Part shown: positions 9,492 through 21,018 of the stretch, piece by piece | Layout: the number at the start of each line of letters is the position of its first letter | Numbering within the stretch: position 1 is the first letter of the stretch | Assembly (NCBI GenBank): GCA_022846635.1 | Contig: AP025685.1 | Coordinates: forward strand, 2,976,001-3,040,000 | Direction of reading: 5' to 3' | DNA length: 64,000 nucleotides | Source of the DNA: Salmonella enterica subsp. enterica serovar Choleraesuis | Lineage (GTDB): Bacteria > Pseudomonadota > Gammaproteobacteria > Enterobacterales > Enterobacteriaceae | Program-made: the position numbers and the translations under genes | Notes under the pieces: model-generated | Database searches by the model: none | Told to the model about the DNA's origin: nothing | The model's input: only the letters and a program-made list of their open reading frames with translations

Positions 9492-10165
9492 TGTACGAAT
9501 TTGACTGGAGTTCCATTGGCCCCTCAATGCCGTTTCTGCTGCAGGGACTAATCATTACCGCCAAAATAACGCTGACGGCGATTTTTATCGGCATCGTATG
9601 GGGAACCCTGCTGGCCGTGATGCGCCTGTCGACCTTTGCGCCTTTGCGCTGGTTCGCCGCCGGATACGTTAACGTCTTCCGCTCCGTTCCTCTGGTTATG
9701 GTGCTGTTGTGGTTTTATTTGATTGTTCCCGGCCTGCTGCAAAAGGTGCTTGGCATCTCGCCGCAAACCGATATTCGTCTGATTTCCGCGATGGTGGCCT
9801 TCTCCCTGTTTGAGGCGGCTTATTACTCCGAGATCATTCGCGCCGGGATACTGAGTGTCTCCCGGGGACAGGGTAGCGCCGCGCTGGCACTGGGTATGAC
9901 TCAGTGGCAATCAATGCGATTGGTAGTCCTGCCTCAGGCATTTCGCGCCATGGTGCCGTTATTGCTCACTCAGGGTATCGTCCTGTTCCAGGATACCTCC
10001 CTGGTCTATGTACTGAGTCTCGCCGACTTCTTCCGCACCGCCTCCACCATTGGTGAGCGCGATGGCACACAGGTAGAAATGGTTCTGTTTGCCGGTGCGG
10101 TTTACTTTGTTATCAGCCTGGGCGCCTCGCTGCTGGTCAGCTATCTGAAGAAAAGGACAGTGTAA
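9491..10165 (+). CDS. gltK: Glutamate/aspartate ABC transporter permease GltK
   Basis: GltK is the second membrane subunit of the glutamate/aspartate importer, with 224 residues. It shares the HisM-type layout with GltJ, including an EAA loop ([21 protein letters not shown], about residues 115-135). It overlaps gltJ and gltL by single-base TAATG junctions, so the three genes are translationally coupled. Confidence 0.95.
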   Translation: MYEFDWSSIGPSMPFLLQGLIITAKITLTAIFIGIVWGTLLAVMRLSTFAPLRWFAAGYVNVFRSVPLVMVLLWFYLIVPGLLQKVLGISPQTDIRLISAMVAFSLFEAAYYSEIIRAGILSVSRGQGSAALALGMTQWQSMRLVVLPQAFRAMVPLLLTQGIVLFQDTSLVYVLSLADFFRTASTIGERDGTQVEMVLFAGAVYFVISLGASLLVSYLKKRTV

Positions 10166-10890
10166 TGATTTCCCTGAAGAATGTTTCTAAATGGTATGGT
10201 CAGTTTCAGGTGCTGACCGACTGCTCCACCGAAGTGAAAAAAGGTGAAGTAGTGGTGGTCTGCGGCCCGTCAGGTTCGGGTAAATCCACGCTGATAAAAA
10301 CGGTCAACGGCCTGGAGCCGGTACAACAAGGTACCATCGAGGTCAATGGCACTCAGGTAAACAGCAAAAAAACGGACCTGGCCAAACTGCGTTCCCACGT
10401 TGGAATGGTTTTCCAGCATTTTGAGCTATTCCCTCATCTGTCTATTGTCGAGAACCTGACCCTGGCTCAGGTAAAAGTACTGAAGCGCGATAAAACCGCC
10501 GCCCGGGAAAAAGGTCTGAAATTGTTGGAGCGCGTAGGGCTGGCTGCTCACGCCAACAAATATCCGGCCCAGCTATCCGGCGGCCAGCAGCAGCGTGTGG
10601 CAATAGCCCGTGCACTGTGTATGGATCCGGTCGCCATGCTGTTCGACGAACCCACTTCGGCGCTCGACCCTGAAATGATTAATGAAGTACTGGACGTTAT
10701 GGTCGAACTGGCGCAGGAAGGGATGACTATGATGGTGGTCACGCACGAAATGGGCTTTGCCCGTAAAGTGGCAAACCGGGTTATCTTTATGGATGAAGGT
10801 AAAATTGTGGAAGATTTGCCGAAAGATGAATTCTTCGATAATCCACAGTCTGAACGCGCACGCGACTTCCTGGCGAAGATCCTACACTAA
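10165..10890 (+). CDS. gltL: Glutamate/aspartate ABC transporter ATPase GltL
   Basis: This is the ATP-binding subunit of the GltIJKL importer, with 241 residues. Walker A is GPSGSGKST (near residue 34), the signature is LSGGQQQR, Walker B is [13 protein letters not shown] and the switch histidine lies in VVTHEMGFA. It is the last gene of the operon and converges on ybeL at a shared palindromic terminator. Confidence 0.96.
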   Translation: MISLKNVSKWYGQFQVLTDCSTEVKKGEVVVVCGPSGSGKSTLIKTVNGLEPVQQGTIEVNGTQVNSKKTDLAKLRSHVGMVFQHFELFPHLSIVENLTLAQVKVLKRDKTAAREKGLKLLERVGLAAHANKYPAQLSGGQQQRVAIARALCMDPVAMLFDEPTSALDPEMINEVLDVMVELAQEGMTMMVVTHEMGFARKVANRVIFMDEGKIVEDLPKDEFFDNPQSERARDFLAKILH

Positions 10891-10910
10891 CCGGTCATAG
10901 CGCCAATAAT

Positions 10911-10940
10911 AAGGGAGCCATATGGCTCCCTTAATTTCAA
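10911..10940. terminator. Bidirectional terminator between gltL and ybeL
   Basis: The palindrome AAGGGAGCC-ATAT-GGCTCCCTT lies between two convergent genes and is followed by a short T-rich run on the gltL side (AATTTC) and TTATT on the other. Confidence 0.75.
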
Positions 10941-10953
10941 ACTTAGGCAGCGA

Positions 10954-11436
10954 TTATGGCTGAAACGGGCGGCGCTGGAACTCTGTGTGCCCGCATTTAG
11001 GGCAAGGTGTCAGCACCTCCGGGGTGTAAAAAGCAATGTGATGATGACACTTCTCACATACCAGGTTCCCCAGCCCCACGACTTCTCCGCTGTGGTAAAC
11101 CCCGTGATGATTTAAATCCTGAAAAACTTCACGCCATTCCAGCTGTGTTTTATCGGTAATATCCGCCAGCTCCTGCCACAGGCTCTCTTTTATCACCCGC
11201 ATAAAGACGCTATCGCTTAACTCTTCCTGACTTTCATGGTAACTCAGTGCAAACTCTTCCAGGTCGCGGCGCAGTGCGCTAACTATCTTCTGCCCCTCTT
11301 CCTGGCCCACCTCTTTACGCGTTGCAAGATGCGCCCGGGCCTCAGTTACCAGCTTATCGATATCCCGCTCACCGTTGCGCAGCCGCTCACTCAACTCCGT
11401 CACCAGCTCACGGTAAATCTGAGCTACCTTATTCAT
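10954..11436 (-). CDS. ybeL: YbeL family zinc-ribbon protein
   Basis: The 160-residue soluble protein has the length of E. coli YbeL (DUF1451). The first two thirds are helical and charged, and the C terminus carries a zinc ribbon formed by CEKC and CPKC. Its function is not established. It is divergent from leuS and convergent with gltL, as in E. coli. Confidence 0.88.
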   Translation of the reverse strand: MNKVAQIYRELVTELSERLRNGERDIDKLVTEARAHLATRKEVGQEEGQKIVSALRRDLEEFALSYHESQEELSDSVFMRVIKESLWQELADITDKTQLEWREVFQDLNHHGVYHSGEVVGLGNLVCEKCHHHIAFYTPEVLTPCPKCGHTEFQRRPFQP

Positions 11437-11677
11437 GCGAACCTCCTGGAAAAGTTAACCGTTTTTCCAATGATAGTCGTAAATTCTGTGAGGCTACGTT
11501 ATCTCGTTCTCAAGGATGGTAAATTACTGTATATCTGACTCAGACAGCGATTTATTCCCACCTCTTCCGAAGTGCTGTTGCGAGACCTGGGAATCGGCTA
11601 TGCTATGCCGATCTATACATTTGGTATCGTTACACGCCGCAGAATCAGCGGCATTCATCACAGGACTACTGGCTGCC

Positions 11678-14260
11678 ATGCAAGAGCAATATCGCCCGGA
11701 AGAGATAGAATCCCACGTACAACGCCACTGGGAAGAGAAGCGCACTTTTGAAGTTACCGAAGACGAGAGCAAAGAGAAGTATTATTGCCTGTCAATGCTT
11801 CCATATCCTTCTGGTCGACTACATATGGGCCACGTCCGTAACTACACCATCGGTGACGTTATCGCCCGCTACCAGCGCATGCTTGGCAAAAACGTGCTGC
11901 AGCCTATCGGTTGGGATGCGTTTGGTCTGCCGGCTGAAGGCGCTGCGGTTAAAAATAACACCGCCCCAGCCCCATGGACTTATGACAACATTGAGTACAT
12001 GAAAAACCAGCTTAAAACGCTGGGTTTTGGCTATGACTGGAGCCGCGAAATCGCCACCTGTAAGCCAGAATACTATCGCTGGGAGCAGAAATTCTTCACC
12101 GAGCTGTATAAAAAAGGCCTGGTTTATAAGAAAACCTCCGCCGTTAACTGGTGCCCTAACGATCAGACCGTTCTGGCTAACGAACAGGTTATCGATGGCT
12201 GCTGCTGGCGCTGTGACACTAAAGTAGAGCGTAAAGAGATCCCACAGTGGTTTATCAAAATCACCGATTACGCTGAAGAGCTGCTTAACGACCTGGACAC
12301 GCTCGACCAGTGGCCAGATCAGGTGAAAACCATGCAGCGCAACTGGATTGGCCGTTCCGAAGGTGTGGAAATCACTTTCGATGTGGAAAACCAGAATCAG
12401 AAGCTGACCGTTTACACCACCCGCCCAGATACCTTCATGGGTGTGACCTACCTCGCCGTGGCCGCAGGTCATCCGCTGGCAGCCGCAGCCGCTGCGAGTA
12501 ATCCAGAGCTGAGCGCCTTTATTGACGAGTGCCGCAATACCAAAATGGCCGAAGCCGAAATGGCGACCATGGAGAAAAAAGGGATGGCTACCGGCGTTAA
12601 CGCCATCCATCCGCTGACCGGTGAATCTATCCCGGTATGGGTCGCTAACTTCGTGTTGATGGAGTACGGCACCGGAGCCGTAATGGCGGTTCCTGGTCAC
12701 GATCAGCGCGATTACGAATTTGCTACCAAATACGGTCTGCCGGTTAAACCTGTCATTCTGAACGCCGAAGGTGAAGCGCCAGATCTGTCAAATCAGGCAT
12801 GGACTGAAAAAGGCGTGCTGTTCAACTCAGGTGAGTTCGACGGTCTGGATTACAGCGCTGGTTTTAACGCGATTGCCGACAAACTGGCGGCTAAAGGCGT
12901 GGGTGAACGTAAAGTTAACTACCGTCTGCGTGACTGGGGCGTTTCCCGCCAGCGTTACTGGGGTGCACCAATTCCAATGGTGACTCTGGAAGATGGTACC
13001 GTAGTACCAACTCCAGAAGATCAGCTGCCGGTTATTCTGCCGGAAGACGTAGTAATGGACGGCATCACCAGCCCAATCAAAGCAGATCCTGAGTGGGCTA
13101 AAACGACCGTTAACGGTATGCCTGCCCTGCGCGAAACCGATACCTTTGACACCTTTATGGAATCGTCCTGGTACTACGCGCGTTACACCTGCCCGCATGA
13201 CAATAAAGAGATGCTCGACTCTAAAGCCGCCAACTACTGGCTGCCGGTCGATATCTACATCGGTGGTATCGAACATGCCATCATGCACCTGCTCTATTTC
13301 CGCTTCTTCCACAAACTGATGCGTGACGCAGGTATGGTTAACTCTAATGAGCCCGCCAAACAGCTTTTATGTCAGGGTATGGTTCTGGCCGATGCTTTCT
13401 ACTACGTCGGCAATAACGGCGAGCGTAACTGGGTTTCTCCGGTTGATGCTATCGTTGAGCGCGATGATAAGGGTCGGATTACCAAGGCAAAAGATGCAGC
13501 CGGCCATGAACTCGTCTATGCTGGCATGAGTAAAATGTCGAAGTCGAAAAATAACGGCATCGACCCGCAGGTTATGGTTGAGCGCTACGGCGCAGATACC
13601 GTACGTCTGTTTATGATGTTTGCCTCTCCTGCCGATATGACTCTGGAATGGCAGGAGTCTGGCGTTGAAGGTGCTAACCGCTTCCTGAAACGCGTATGGC
13701 GCCTGGTGTGGGAGCACACTAATAAAGGCACATGCGCTGCGCTCGATGCTAAAGCATTGACGGAAGATCAGAAGGCTCTGCGTCGCGATGTTCATAAAAC
13801 GATTGCAAAAGTGACCGATGATATCGGCCGCCGTCAGACCTTCAACACCGCCATTGCGGCCATCATGGAATTGATGAACAAACTGGCACGTGCGCCGCAG
13901 GATAGTGAGCAGGATCGTGCTCTGATGCATGAAGCCTTGCTGGCGGTTGTACGTATGCTGTATCCGTTTACTCCACACGCTGGTTTTAGCATGTGGCAAG
14001 AACTGGGTGGCGAAGGCGATGTCGATAACGCACCGTGGCCAGTTGCTGATGCGGCGGCTATGGTGGAAGACTCTCGCCTGGTCGTTGTACAGGTCAACGG
14101 TAAAGTACGCGGTAAAATTACTGTCGCCGCCGACGCAACCGAAGAACAGGTTCGCGAGCGCGCAGGCCAGGAACCTCTGGTTGCGAAATATCTTGAAGGT
14201 GTCACCGTGCGTAAAGTGATTTACGTACCTGGCAAACTTCTTAATCTGGTTGTGGGCTAA
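11678..14260 (+). CDS. leuS: Leucyl-tRNA synthetase
   Basis: LeuRS charges tRNA-Leu. From the ATG at 11678 ([15 protein letters not shown]) it has 860 residues, equal to E. coli LeuRS; an open frame extends 54 codons further upstream but those residues have no family support. It is a class I enzyme with HMGH (in [16 protein letters not shown], near residue 45), a CP1 editing domain in the middle, and the KMSKSKNN signature (near residue 619). An anticodon-binding domain follows. lptE begins 14 bases after the stop with a strong Shine-Dalgarno. Confidence 0.97.
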   Translation: MQEQYRPEEIESHVQRHWEEKRTFEVTEDESKEKYYCLSMLPYPSGRLHMGHVRNYTIGDVIARYQRMLGKNVLQPIGWDAFGLPAEGAAVKNNTAPAPWTYDNIEYMKNQLKTLGFGYDWSREIATCKPEYYRWEQKFFTELYKKGLVYKKTSAVNWCPNDQTVLANEQVIDGCCWRCDTKVERKEIPQWFIKITDYAEELLNDLDTLDQWPDQVKTMQRNWIGRSEGVEITFDVENQNQKLTVYTTRPDTFMGVTYLAVAAGHPLAAAAAASNPELSAFIDECRNTKMAEAEMATMEKKGMATGVNAIHPLTGESIPVWVANFVLMEYGTGAVMAVPGHDQRDYEFATKYGLPVKPVILNAEGEAPDLSNQAWTEKGVLFNSGEFDGLDYSAGFNAIADKLAAKGVGERKVNYRLRDWGVSRQRYWGAPIPMVTLEDGTVVPTPEDQLPVILPEDVVMDGITSPIKADPEWAKTTVNGMPALRETDTFDTFMESSWYYARYTCPHDNKEMLDSKAANYWLPVDIYIGGIEHAIMHLLYFRFFHKLMRDAGMVNSNEPAKQLLCQGMVLADAFYYVGNNGERNWVSPVDAIVERDDKGRITKAKDAAGHELVYAGMSKMSKSKNNGIDPQVMVERYGADTVRLFMMFASPADMTLEWQESGVEGANRFLKRVWRLVWEHTNKGTCAALDAKALTEDQKALRRDVHKTIAKVTDDIGRRQTFNTAIAAIMELMNKLARAPQDSEQDRALMHEALLAVVRMLYPFTPHAGFSMWQELGGEGDVDNAPWPVADAAAMVEDSRLVVVQVNGKVRGKITVAADATEEQVRERAGQEPLVAKYLEGVTVRKVIYVPGKLLNLVVG

Positions 14261-14274
14261 GCACAGGAGGAAAG

Positions 14275-15252
14275 GTGCGCTATCTGTTCACTTTGTTGAT
14301 TTCTCTAGCGGTCGTGGTGACCGCTGGATGTGGCTTTCATCCGCGTAGCACCACTAAAGTGCCGCCGGAAATGAAAACCATGATTCTGGACTCCGGTGAT
14401 CCTAACGGACCACTGACTCGTGCAGTACGCAACCAGTTGCGTCTCAACGGCGTTTCCATTGTTGAAACTGATGCTGGCATGGCTCGTCAGGACATTCCAT
14501 CGCTGCGTATTGGTAGCTCGGGCATCGGTCAGGATACCGCGTCGGTATTCCAGGATGGTCGTACTGCGGAATACCAGATGGTGATGGTTGTTCATGCTCA
14601 GGTATTGATCCCAGGTAAGGATATCTATCCGATCACCACCAAGGTTTATCGTTCGTTCTTCGATAACCCGCTGGCGGCCCTGGCAAAAGATGCCGAACGC
14701 GACATGATTATCAGAGAAATGTATGAACGTGCCGCTGAGCAGCTGATTCGTAAATTGTCTGCGGTTCATGCAGCCGAGCTGCGTGATAGCGCTAACAACG
14801 CGGACAGCACGCCTGCCCCGACTAAGACGACCGGTTCTACTATCAGTAGGAGCAGCAGCGTGGTAACGGGCGTTTCCGGCTCAACTCTGGATAACTCCAG
14901 CGCCGTGACGAATAGCTCTGCCAATGCGTCGAACAGCACAAGCTCTGCAACCAGCAGCTCGAGTTCGCTGAGCAGTAGTTCAGACTCGGCGGCCAGTGGT
15001 TCAAGCTCTGTAAGCGATAGCTCCAGCGCCGAGCGTAACAACAATGGCTTAACGGTAACTGATACCTCAGACCCGAGCAGCTATAGTTCTAGCTCTGCAA
15101 ACGACAGCTCAAGCTCTGCGAGCAGCAGCGCCGACTCCTCCAGTTCCAGCGCACCGGCGAGCCGTAGTTCAGACGCCTCTTCCGGCAGCGAGTACCGTGA
15201 TGAGTCAGCATGGCATTTCCTGTCGACCGTACCGCTTGCACCTTCTAACTAA
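14275..15252 (+). CDS. lptE: LPS assembly lipoprotein LptE with long serine-rich tail
   Basis: LptE is the outer-membrane lipoprotein that plugs the LptD barrel and assists LPS export to the surface. The GTG start is fixed by a perfect AGGAGG at 14265-14270. The signal peptide ends in a lipobox with Cys19 (VTAGCG). Residues 19-170 cover the conserved domain ([45 protein letters not shown]). The protein has 325 residues whereas E. coli LptE has 193. Residues 171-325 are a low-complexity tail with about 60 serines plus Asn, Asp, Thr and Ala. The stop overlaps the holA start (TAATG), so the tail is not an obvious frameshift product. Confidence 0.93.
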   Translation: MRYLFTLLISLAVVVTAGCGFHPRSTTKVPPEMKTMILDSGDPNGPLTRAVRNQLRLNGVSIVETDAGMARQDIPSLRIGSSGIGQDTASVFQDGRTAEYQMVMVVHAQVLIPGKDIYPITTKVYRSFFDNPLAALAKDAERDMIIREMYERAAEQLIRKLSAVHAAELRDSANNADSTPAPTKTTGSTISRSSSVVTGVSGSTLDNSSAVTNSSANASNSTSSATSSSSSLSSSSDSAASGSSSVSDSSSAERNNNGLTVTDTSDPSSYSSSSANDSSSSASSSADSSSSSAPASRSSDASSGSEYRDESAWHFLSTVPLAPSN

Positions 15253-16283
15253 TGGTTAAGGTGTATCCGGAACAACTCCGCGCGCAGCTCAATGATGGGC
15301 TGCGCGCGGCCTATCTGCTGCTTGGTAATGACCCTCTGCTGCTTCAGGAAAGTCAGGATGTTGTCCGACATGTAGCCGCTGAGCAGGGCTTTACCGAGCA
15401 CCACACATTTCAACTGGACGCCTCAACTGACTGGGATCCTATATACAGTTTGAGTCAGGCGCTTAGTCTGTTTGCCAGCCGGCAAACCCTCACTCTTATC
15501 CTGCCCGATAGCGGCCCGAACGCCGCCATCGCCGGTAATCTGGATAAACTCATTGGCCTGTTGCATGACGACTTTTTGCTGCTGATTCGCGGCCCTAAGC
15601 TGACTCGCGCACAGGAAAATGGTGCCTGGCTTAAGGCGCTGCAACAGCGCAGCGTTATCGTTAACTGCCAGACGCCAGAACAAAGCCAGCTGCCGCGCTG
15701 GGTCAGCAATCGCGCTCAGCAAATGAAGCTCAAGCTGGATGACGCAGCGGTTTCGCTGATGTGTTACTGCTACGAAGGCAATTTACTGGCGCTCTCTCAG
15801 GCACTCGAACGCCTGAGCCTGCTGTGGCCGGATGGTAAACTCACGCTGCCACGCGTAGAGCAGGCGGTAAACGACGCCGCTCATTTCTCCCCTTTTCACT
15901 GGGTGGATGCCGTTCTGGCAGGCAAGAGCCAGCGTGCATTACACGTGCTGCAACAGCTTGAATTGGAAGGCGCAGAGCCGGTCATTCTGCTGCGAACCGT
16001 ACAGCGTGAATTGATGCAGCTCCTGACGCTACAACGCGAGTCCATCCATCAACCGTTACGCCAGCTTTTTGATAAACACCGGGTATGGCAGCAGCGCCGC
16101 CCGCTATATAGCGCGGCTCTGGACCGGCTTGGCCCAAACCAGCTTACTCAGGCGGTCAGGGTGTTGAGCCAGACCGAACTCACGTTAAAGCAGGATTATG
16201 GTCAATCTGTCTGGCAGGAGCTTGAAGGGCTAACGCTCCTAATGTGTCACCAACCGCTGGCGGACGTTTTTCTGTATGACTAA
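15252..16283 (+). CDS. holA: DNA polymerase III delta subunit
   Basis: HolA is the clamp-loader subunit that opens the beta sliding clamp. It has 343 residues, as in E. coli. The N-terminal region ([31 protein letters not shown]) carries the beta-interacting segment. It overlaps lptE by one base and nadD by eight, giving a tight lptE-holA-nadD operon. Confidence 0.95.
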   Translation: MVKVYPEQLRAQLNDGLRAAYLLLGNDPLLLQESQDVVRHVAAEQGFTEHHTFQLDASTDWDPIYSLSQALSLFASRQTLTLILPDSGPNAAIAGNLDKLIGLLHDDFLLLIRGPKLTRAQENGAWLKALQQRSVIVNCQTPEQSQLPRWVSNRAQQMKLKLDDAAVSLMCYCYEGNLLALSQALERLSLLWPDGKLTLPRVEQAVNDAAHFSPFHWVDAVLAGKSQRALHVLQQLELEGAEPVILLRTVQRELMQLLTLQRESIHQPLRQLFDKHRVWQQRRPLYSAALDRLGPNQLTQAVRVLSQTELTLKQDYGQSVWQELEGLTLLMCHQPLADVFLYD

Positions 16284-16926
16284 GCCTCTGCACGCACTTT
16301 ATGGTGGCACTTTCGATCCTATCCACTTCGGACATCTAAAGCCCGTCGCCGCTCTGGCTCAGGATGCTGCGCTGGAAAAGGTGGTGTTTATGCCGAATAA
16401 TGTACCGCCGCATCGCCCCCAACCAGAGGCCAGTAGCGAACAGCGCCGGAAAATGGTCGAGCTGGCTATCGAAGGCAATCCGCTATTTGATATCGACAGC
16501 CGGGAGTTAATGCGTGAAACCCCTTCCTGGACGGTAGAAACGTTGGAAGCCTGGCGTACGGAGCGCGGAATGAACCAGCCTCTGGCATTTATTATTGGTC
16601 AGGACTCTTTGCTCTCCCTGCCCCACTGGCACCGCTGGGAATCGCTACTTTCCTTATGTCATTTACTGGTACTACCGCGCCCTGGATATTCGCAACAGCT
16701 GGAGTCCAGCCAGCATCAGGAATGGCTAATTCAGCATCAAACGCAGGATCCTGAACAACTGCATCGTCAGCCCGCCGGCCTGGTCTATCTGGCCAGCACA
16801 CCGCTATGGGACATCTCGGCTACTGAGATCCGTACCCGCTTAACTCAGGGGCTTGATGTCGACGCTCTGCTGCCAGAATCGGTCATCCGTTATATCCGGC
16901 AACAAAAACTCTATGGTGCTCATTAA
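16276..16926 (+). CDS. nadD: Nicotinate-mononucleotide adenylyltransferase
   Basis: NadD forms nicotinate adenine dinucleotide from NaMN and ATP in NAD synthesis. The 216-residue protein has the nucleotidyltransferase motif [11 protein letters not shown] (residues 10-20) and a C-terminal ISATEIR motif (ISxTxxR). It overlaps holA by 8 bases. In E. coli cobC follows; here no coding sequence follows for 240 bases. Confidence 0.95.
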   Translation: MTKPLHALYGGTFDPIHFGHLKPVAALAQDAALEKVVFMPNNVPPHRPQPEASSEQRRKMVELAIEGNPLFDIDSRELMRETPSWTVETLEAWRTERGMNQPLAFIIGQDSLLSLPHWHRWESLLSLCHLLVLPRPGYSQQLESSQHQEWLIQHQTQDPEQLHRQPAGLVYLASTPLWDISATEIRTRLTQGLDVDALLPESVIRYIRQQKLYGAH

Positions 16927-16996
16927 CGCCCTTACAAGGGCAACTTTCCGGGAGTCAGCCGACAACCCTGAGCGCCTTACCATTGACAGAGCTTTT

Positions 16997-17020
16997 CAGG
17001 CTGCTATCCTCCGCAGCCTG
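16997..17020. repeat. 8-bp inverted repeat in the nadD-rsfS gap
   Basis: CAGGCTGC and GCAGCCTG form a perfect 8-bp stem with an 8-base loop. There is no T tract after it on either strand, so it is not a classic terminator. It lies where cobC is found in E. coli. No coding sequence was recognised in 16927-17166. Confidence 0.5.
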
Positions 17021-17142
17021 TAACGTGGCCGATAGAGGCTGCGCTGAAACTGTTTTACAAAAATGGCGATGCAATCAGACGCTGGCGATGGGATGATATC
17101 CCGCTTCAACTCAGCGTCCGTCAGCTGCACGCCACTCATTAG

Positions 17143-17484
<342 letters not shown>

Positions 17485-17487
17485 TGC

Positions 17488-17958
17488 GTGAAGTTGCAAC
17501 TGGTCGCCGTCGGCACTCGTATGCCCGACTGGGTTCAAACCGGGTTTACCGACTATCTGCGTCGTTTTCCTAAAGATATGCCATTTGAACTGGTAGAAGT
17601 TCCCGCCGGTAAGCGTGGTAAGAACGCGGATATCAAACGTATTCTCGATAAAGAAGGCGAGCTGATGTTGGCCGCGGCCGGTAAGGGCAACCGTATTGTC
17701 ACTCTGGATATCCCAGGAAAACCGTGGGATACCCCGCAGTTAGCCCACGAACTGGAGCGCTGGAAGCAAGATGGCCGCGATGTCAGCCTGCTTATTGGCG
17801 GTCCGGAAGGGTTATCTCCAGCCTGCAAGGCAGCAGCGGAGCAGAGCTGGTCACTTAGCAACCTGACGCTTCCCCACCCGTTGGTGCGCGTGCTGGTTGC
17901 TGAGAGCCTCTATCGGGCATGGAGCATCACGACTAATCACCCTTATCACCGTGAGTGA
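17488..17958 (+). CDS. rlmH: 23S rRNA pseudouridine-1915 N3-methyltransferase
   Basis: RlmH is a SPOUT-class methyltransferase that modifies pseudouridine 1915 in helix 69 of 23S rRNA. The 156-residue protein has the SAM-binding knot features [10 protein letters not shown] and [23 protein letters not shown] and ends in HPYHRE as expected. A GTG start lies 3 bases after the rsfS stop, so the pair is coupled. It has one extra Gly relative to E. coli near residue 66 (AAGKGNRI). Confidence 0.95.
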   Translation: MKLQLVAVGTRMPDWVQTGFTDYLRRFPKDMPFELVEVPAGKRGKNADIKRILDKEGELMLAAAGKGNRIVTLDIPGKPWDTPQLAHELERWKQDGRDVSLLIGGPEGLSPACKAAAEQSWSLSNLTLPHPLVRVLVAESLYRAWSITTNHPYHRE

Positions 17959-17984
17959 CGGCTATCAGGTAAAGTAAGCAGCGG

Positions 17985-19886
17985 ATGAAATTACACAACT
18001 CCTTTCGCGACTATTCGGCAGAGTCTGCGTTATTTGTACGCCGGGCCCTGGCCGCACTGGCCGGCATTTTGCTGCTTACCGGCATACTTATCGCCAATCT
18101 ATACACACTGCAAATAGTTCGGGTGGAGGACTATCGTACCCGCTCGAATGAAAACCGAATCAAACTGGTCCCCATTCCGCCAAGCCGCGGAATAATTTAC
18201 GATCGCAACGGTACGCCTCTGGCTATGAACCGCACCATCTACCAGCTGGAAATGATGCCAGAGAAGGTCGATAACGTGCAGGATACGCTCGATAAACTGC
18301 GGCCGGTTGTCGATCTGACCGATGAAGATATTGCTGACTTCCGCAAAGAGCGCTCACGCTCGCACCGCTTCACCTCAATTCCGGTAAAAATTAATCTTAA
18401 CGAGGAGCAGGTTGCCCGTTTTGCGGTTAATCAGTACCGCTTCCCGGGTGTGGAAGTTAAAGGCTATAAACAGCGCTATTATCCGTACGAGTCTGCGCTG
18501 ACCCACGTTATTGGCTATGTCTCCAAAATTAACGACCGCGACGTTGAACGTCTCGATAAAGAAGGCATTCTGGCCAACTATGCGGCCACACACGATATCG
18601 GCAAACTGGGTATTGAGCGCTATTACGAAAACGTATTGCACGGCGAAACCGGCTATGAAGAGGTTGAAGTTAATAACCGCGGTCGCGTCATTCGCCAGTT
18701 GAAAGAAGTATCCCCCCAGGCAGGACACGATATTCACCTGACTATCGATCTCTCCCTGCAGATGTATATCGAAACGCTGCTAAAAGGGAGCCGTGCTGCG
18801 GTAGTAGTGACAGACCCACGCACCGGTGAAATTCTGGCCCTGGTTTCCATGCCGAGCTACAACCCTAACCTGTTCGTTAACGGTATCTCTAGCAAAGACT
18901 ACACCGGGCTGCTGCATGACCCTAACACGCCGTTGATTAACCGCGCGACTCAGGGTGTTTATCCGCCAGCATCTACCGTTAAGCCATACGTCGCGGTATC
19001 GGCGCTGAGCGCTGGGGTAATTACCCGCAATACTTCACTCTTCGATCCGGGCTGGTGGCAACTTCCTGGTTCTGAGAAACGCTATCGTGACTGGAAAAAA
19101 TGGGGCCATGGCCGCCTGAATGTCACCAAAGCATTGGAAGAGTCAGCGGATACCTACTTCTACCAGGTCGCGTACGATATGGGGATCGATCGTCTCTCCA
19201 GCTGGATGAGCAAATTCGGTTACGGGCACTATTCCGGCATCGACCTTAGCGAAGAGCGCTCCGGTAATATGCCTACCCGCGATTGGAAGCTAAAACGCTT
19301 CAAAAAACCGTGGTATCAAGGTGACACCATTCCGGTTGGGATCGGTCAGGGCTACTGGACGGCAACGCCGGTACAGATGAACAAGGCGCTGATGATTCTG
19401 ATTAACGATGGGGTGGTCAAAGTCCCGCATCTGCTGCGCAGCACCATTGTGAATGGTAAAGCCGAGCCGTGGGTACAGCCAGAAGAAGCGCCGGTGGGCG
19501 ATATTCACTCCGGCTACTGGGAAATTGCTAAAGACGGTATGTACGGCGTAGCTAACCGCCCTAACGGGACGGCGCATAAATACTTTGCCAGCGCTCCCTA
19601 CAAAATTGCCGCGAAATCCGGTACTGCTCAGGTATTTGGCCTGAAAGCGAATGAAACCTATAACGCACACCGAATTTCGGAGCGTTTGCGCGACCACAAA
19701 TTGATGACCGCATTTGCCCCGTATAACAATCCGCGTGTAGCCGTTTCCATTATTCTGGAAAACGGCGGAGCCGGTGCCGCGGTAGGTACCATTATGCGCC
19801 AGATCCTTGACCACATTATGTTGGGTGACAACAACACCCAACTGGCACCCGAAAATCCCGCCCAGGCCGCGGCAGAGGATCAATAA
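17985..19886 (+). CDS. mrdA: Penicillin-binding protein 2 (elongasome transpeptidase)
   Basis: PBP2 cross-links peptidoglycan during lateral wall growth. The 633 residues include a short cytoplasmic N terminus, one membrane segment at about 22-42, a dimerisation domain and a transpeptidase domain. The catalytic Ser330 lies in PPASTVKP, SAD is at about residue 387 and KSGT at about 545. It forms an operon with mrdB downstream (9-base gap) and follows rsfS-rlmH as in E. coli. Confidence 0.97.
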   Translation: MKLHNSFRDYSAESALFVRRALAALAGILLLTGILIANLYTLQIVRVEDYRTRSNENRIKLVPIPPSRGIIYDRNGTPLAMNRTIYQLEMMPEKVDNVQDTLDKLRPVVDLTDEDIADFRKERSRSHRFTSIPVKINLNEEQVARFAVNQYRFPGVEVKGYKQRYYPYESALTHVIGYVSKINDRDVERLDKEGILANYAATHDIGKLGIERYYENVLHGETGYEEVEVNNRGRVIRQLKEVSPQAGHDIHLTIDLSLQMYIETLLKGSRAAVVVTDPRTGEILALVSMPSYNPNLFVNGISSKDYTGLLHDPNTPLINRATQGVYPPASTVKPYVAVSALSAGVITRNTSLFDPGWWQLPGSEKRYRDWKKWGHGRLNVTKALEESADTYFYQVAYDMGIDRLSSWMSKFGYGHYSGIDLSEERSGNMPTRDWKLKRFKKPWYQGDTIPVGIGQGYWTATPVQMNKALMILINDGVVKVPHLLRSTIVNGKAEPWVQPEEAPVGDIHSGYWEIAKDGMYGVANRPNGTAHKYFASAPYKIAAKSGTAQVFGLKANETYNAHRISERLRDHKLMTAFAPYNNPRVAVSIILENGGAGAAVGTIMRQILDHIMLGDNNTQLAPENPAQAAAEDQ

Positions 19887-19895
19887 ATCATGACC

Positions 19896-21008
19896 ATGAC
19901 CGATAACAGCACCAAAAAATCAGTCTGGGAGAAAATCCATCTCGACCCTATTTTTCTGCTGGTGATACTGGCTCTTCTTACCTACAGCGCCCTGGTTATA
20001 TGGAGCGCCAGCGGCCAGGACCCTGGCATGATGGAGCGTAAAATCGGCCAGATTTTAATGGGTCTGACTATCATGATAGTGATGGCTCAGGTGCCGCCGC
20101 GCGTTTATGAAGGCTGGGCACCCTATCTCTATATTGTCAGCGTTATTTTACTGGTCGCGGTAGATGCCTTCGGCGCTATATCTAAAGGCGCGCAGCGCTG
20201 GCTCGATCTGGGCGTGGTGCGTTTTCAGCCGTCAGAAATTGCCAAAATCGCGGTACCGTTGATGGTGGCGCGCTTTATCAACCGTGACGTCTGCCCGCCA
20301 ACGCTGAAAAATACCGGCATCGCGCTGGTACTTATTTTTCTGCCGACGCTGCTGGTTGCCGCCCAGCCTGACCTCGGAACCTCAATCCTGATTGCGGCCT
20401 CGGGTCTGTTTGTTCTGTTTTTATCCGGCCTGAGCTGGCGCTTAATCGGCGTGGCAGTGCTACTGGTTGCGGCATTTATCCCGATACTCTGGTTCTTCCT
20501 GATGCATGATTATCAGCGCCAGAGGGTCATGATGCTGCTCGATCCGGAGACCGATCCGCTGGGCGCGGGCTATCATATTATTCAGTCCAAGATTGCTATC
20601 GGTTCCGGCGGCCTGCGCGGGAAAGGCTGGCTACACGGAACCCAGTCCCAGCTTGAGTTTCTTCCGGAGCGCCACACCGACTTTATCTTTGCGGTATTGG
20701 CCGAAGAGCTGGGTTTGATCGGCGTCTTAATATTGCTGGCGCTGTACTTGTTGTTAATCATTCGTGGTCTTTGGATAGCCGCCCACGCCCAAACGACGTT
20801 TGGCCGGGTGCTGTCAGGTGGGCTTATGCTCATCCTGTTTGTCTATGTTTTTGTTAACATTGGCATGGTAAGTGGTATCTTACCCGTGGTGGGCGTTCCG
20901 CTGCCGCTGGTAAGTTACGGCGGATCGGCGTTGATTGTTCTTATGGCCGGGTTTGGGATAGTGATGTCCATCCATACCCACAGAAAAATGTTATCTAAAA
21001 GCGTATAA
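19896..21008 (+). CDS. mrdB: RodA, peptidoglycan glycosyltransferase (SEDS)
   Basis: RodA polymerises lipid II with PBP2 during elongation. From the ATG at 19896 it has 370 residues like E. coli RodA; an ATG two codons earlier (19890) is also possible. About ten membrane segments are visible. SEDS hallmarks include the large periplasmic loop with [36 protein letters not shown] and the C-terminal [12 protein letters not shown]. Confidence 0.95.
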   Translation: MTDNSTKKSVWEKIHLDPIFLLVILALLTYSALVIWSASGQDPGMMERKIGQILMGLTIMIVMAQVPPRVYEGWAPYLYIVSVILLVAVDAFGAISKGAQRWLDLGVVRFQPSEIAKIAVPLMVARFINRDVCPPTLKNTGIALVLIFLPTLLVAAQPDLGTSILIAASGLFVLFLSGLSWRLIGVAVLLVAAFIPILWFFLMHDYQRQRVMMLLDPETDPLGAGYHIIQSKIAIGSGGLRGKGWLHGTQSQLEFLPERHTDFIFAVLAEELGLIGVLILLALYLLLIIRGLWIAAHAQTTFGRVLSGGLMLILFVYVFVNIGMVSGILPVVGVPLPLVSYGGSALIVLMAGFGIVMSIHTHRKMLSKSV

Positions 21009-21018
21009 GGGGTGCGCC

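Noticed and set aside
11516..11677. N-terminal extension of LeuS
   Set aside because: LeuS begins at [11 protein letters not shown] in the family; the upstream codons are intergenic.
11819..12700. 293-residue minus-strand frame inside leuS
   Set aside because: It is a shadow of leuS; the sense frame is a highly conserved synthetase.
14766..15044. Leu/Glu-rich minus-strand frame opposite the LptE tail
   Set aside because: It results from reverse reading of Ser codons (AGC and TCG become Leu and Glu-type codons); no ribosome site was found.
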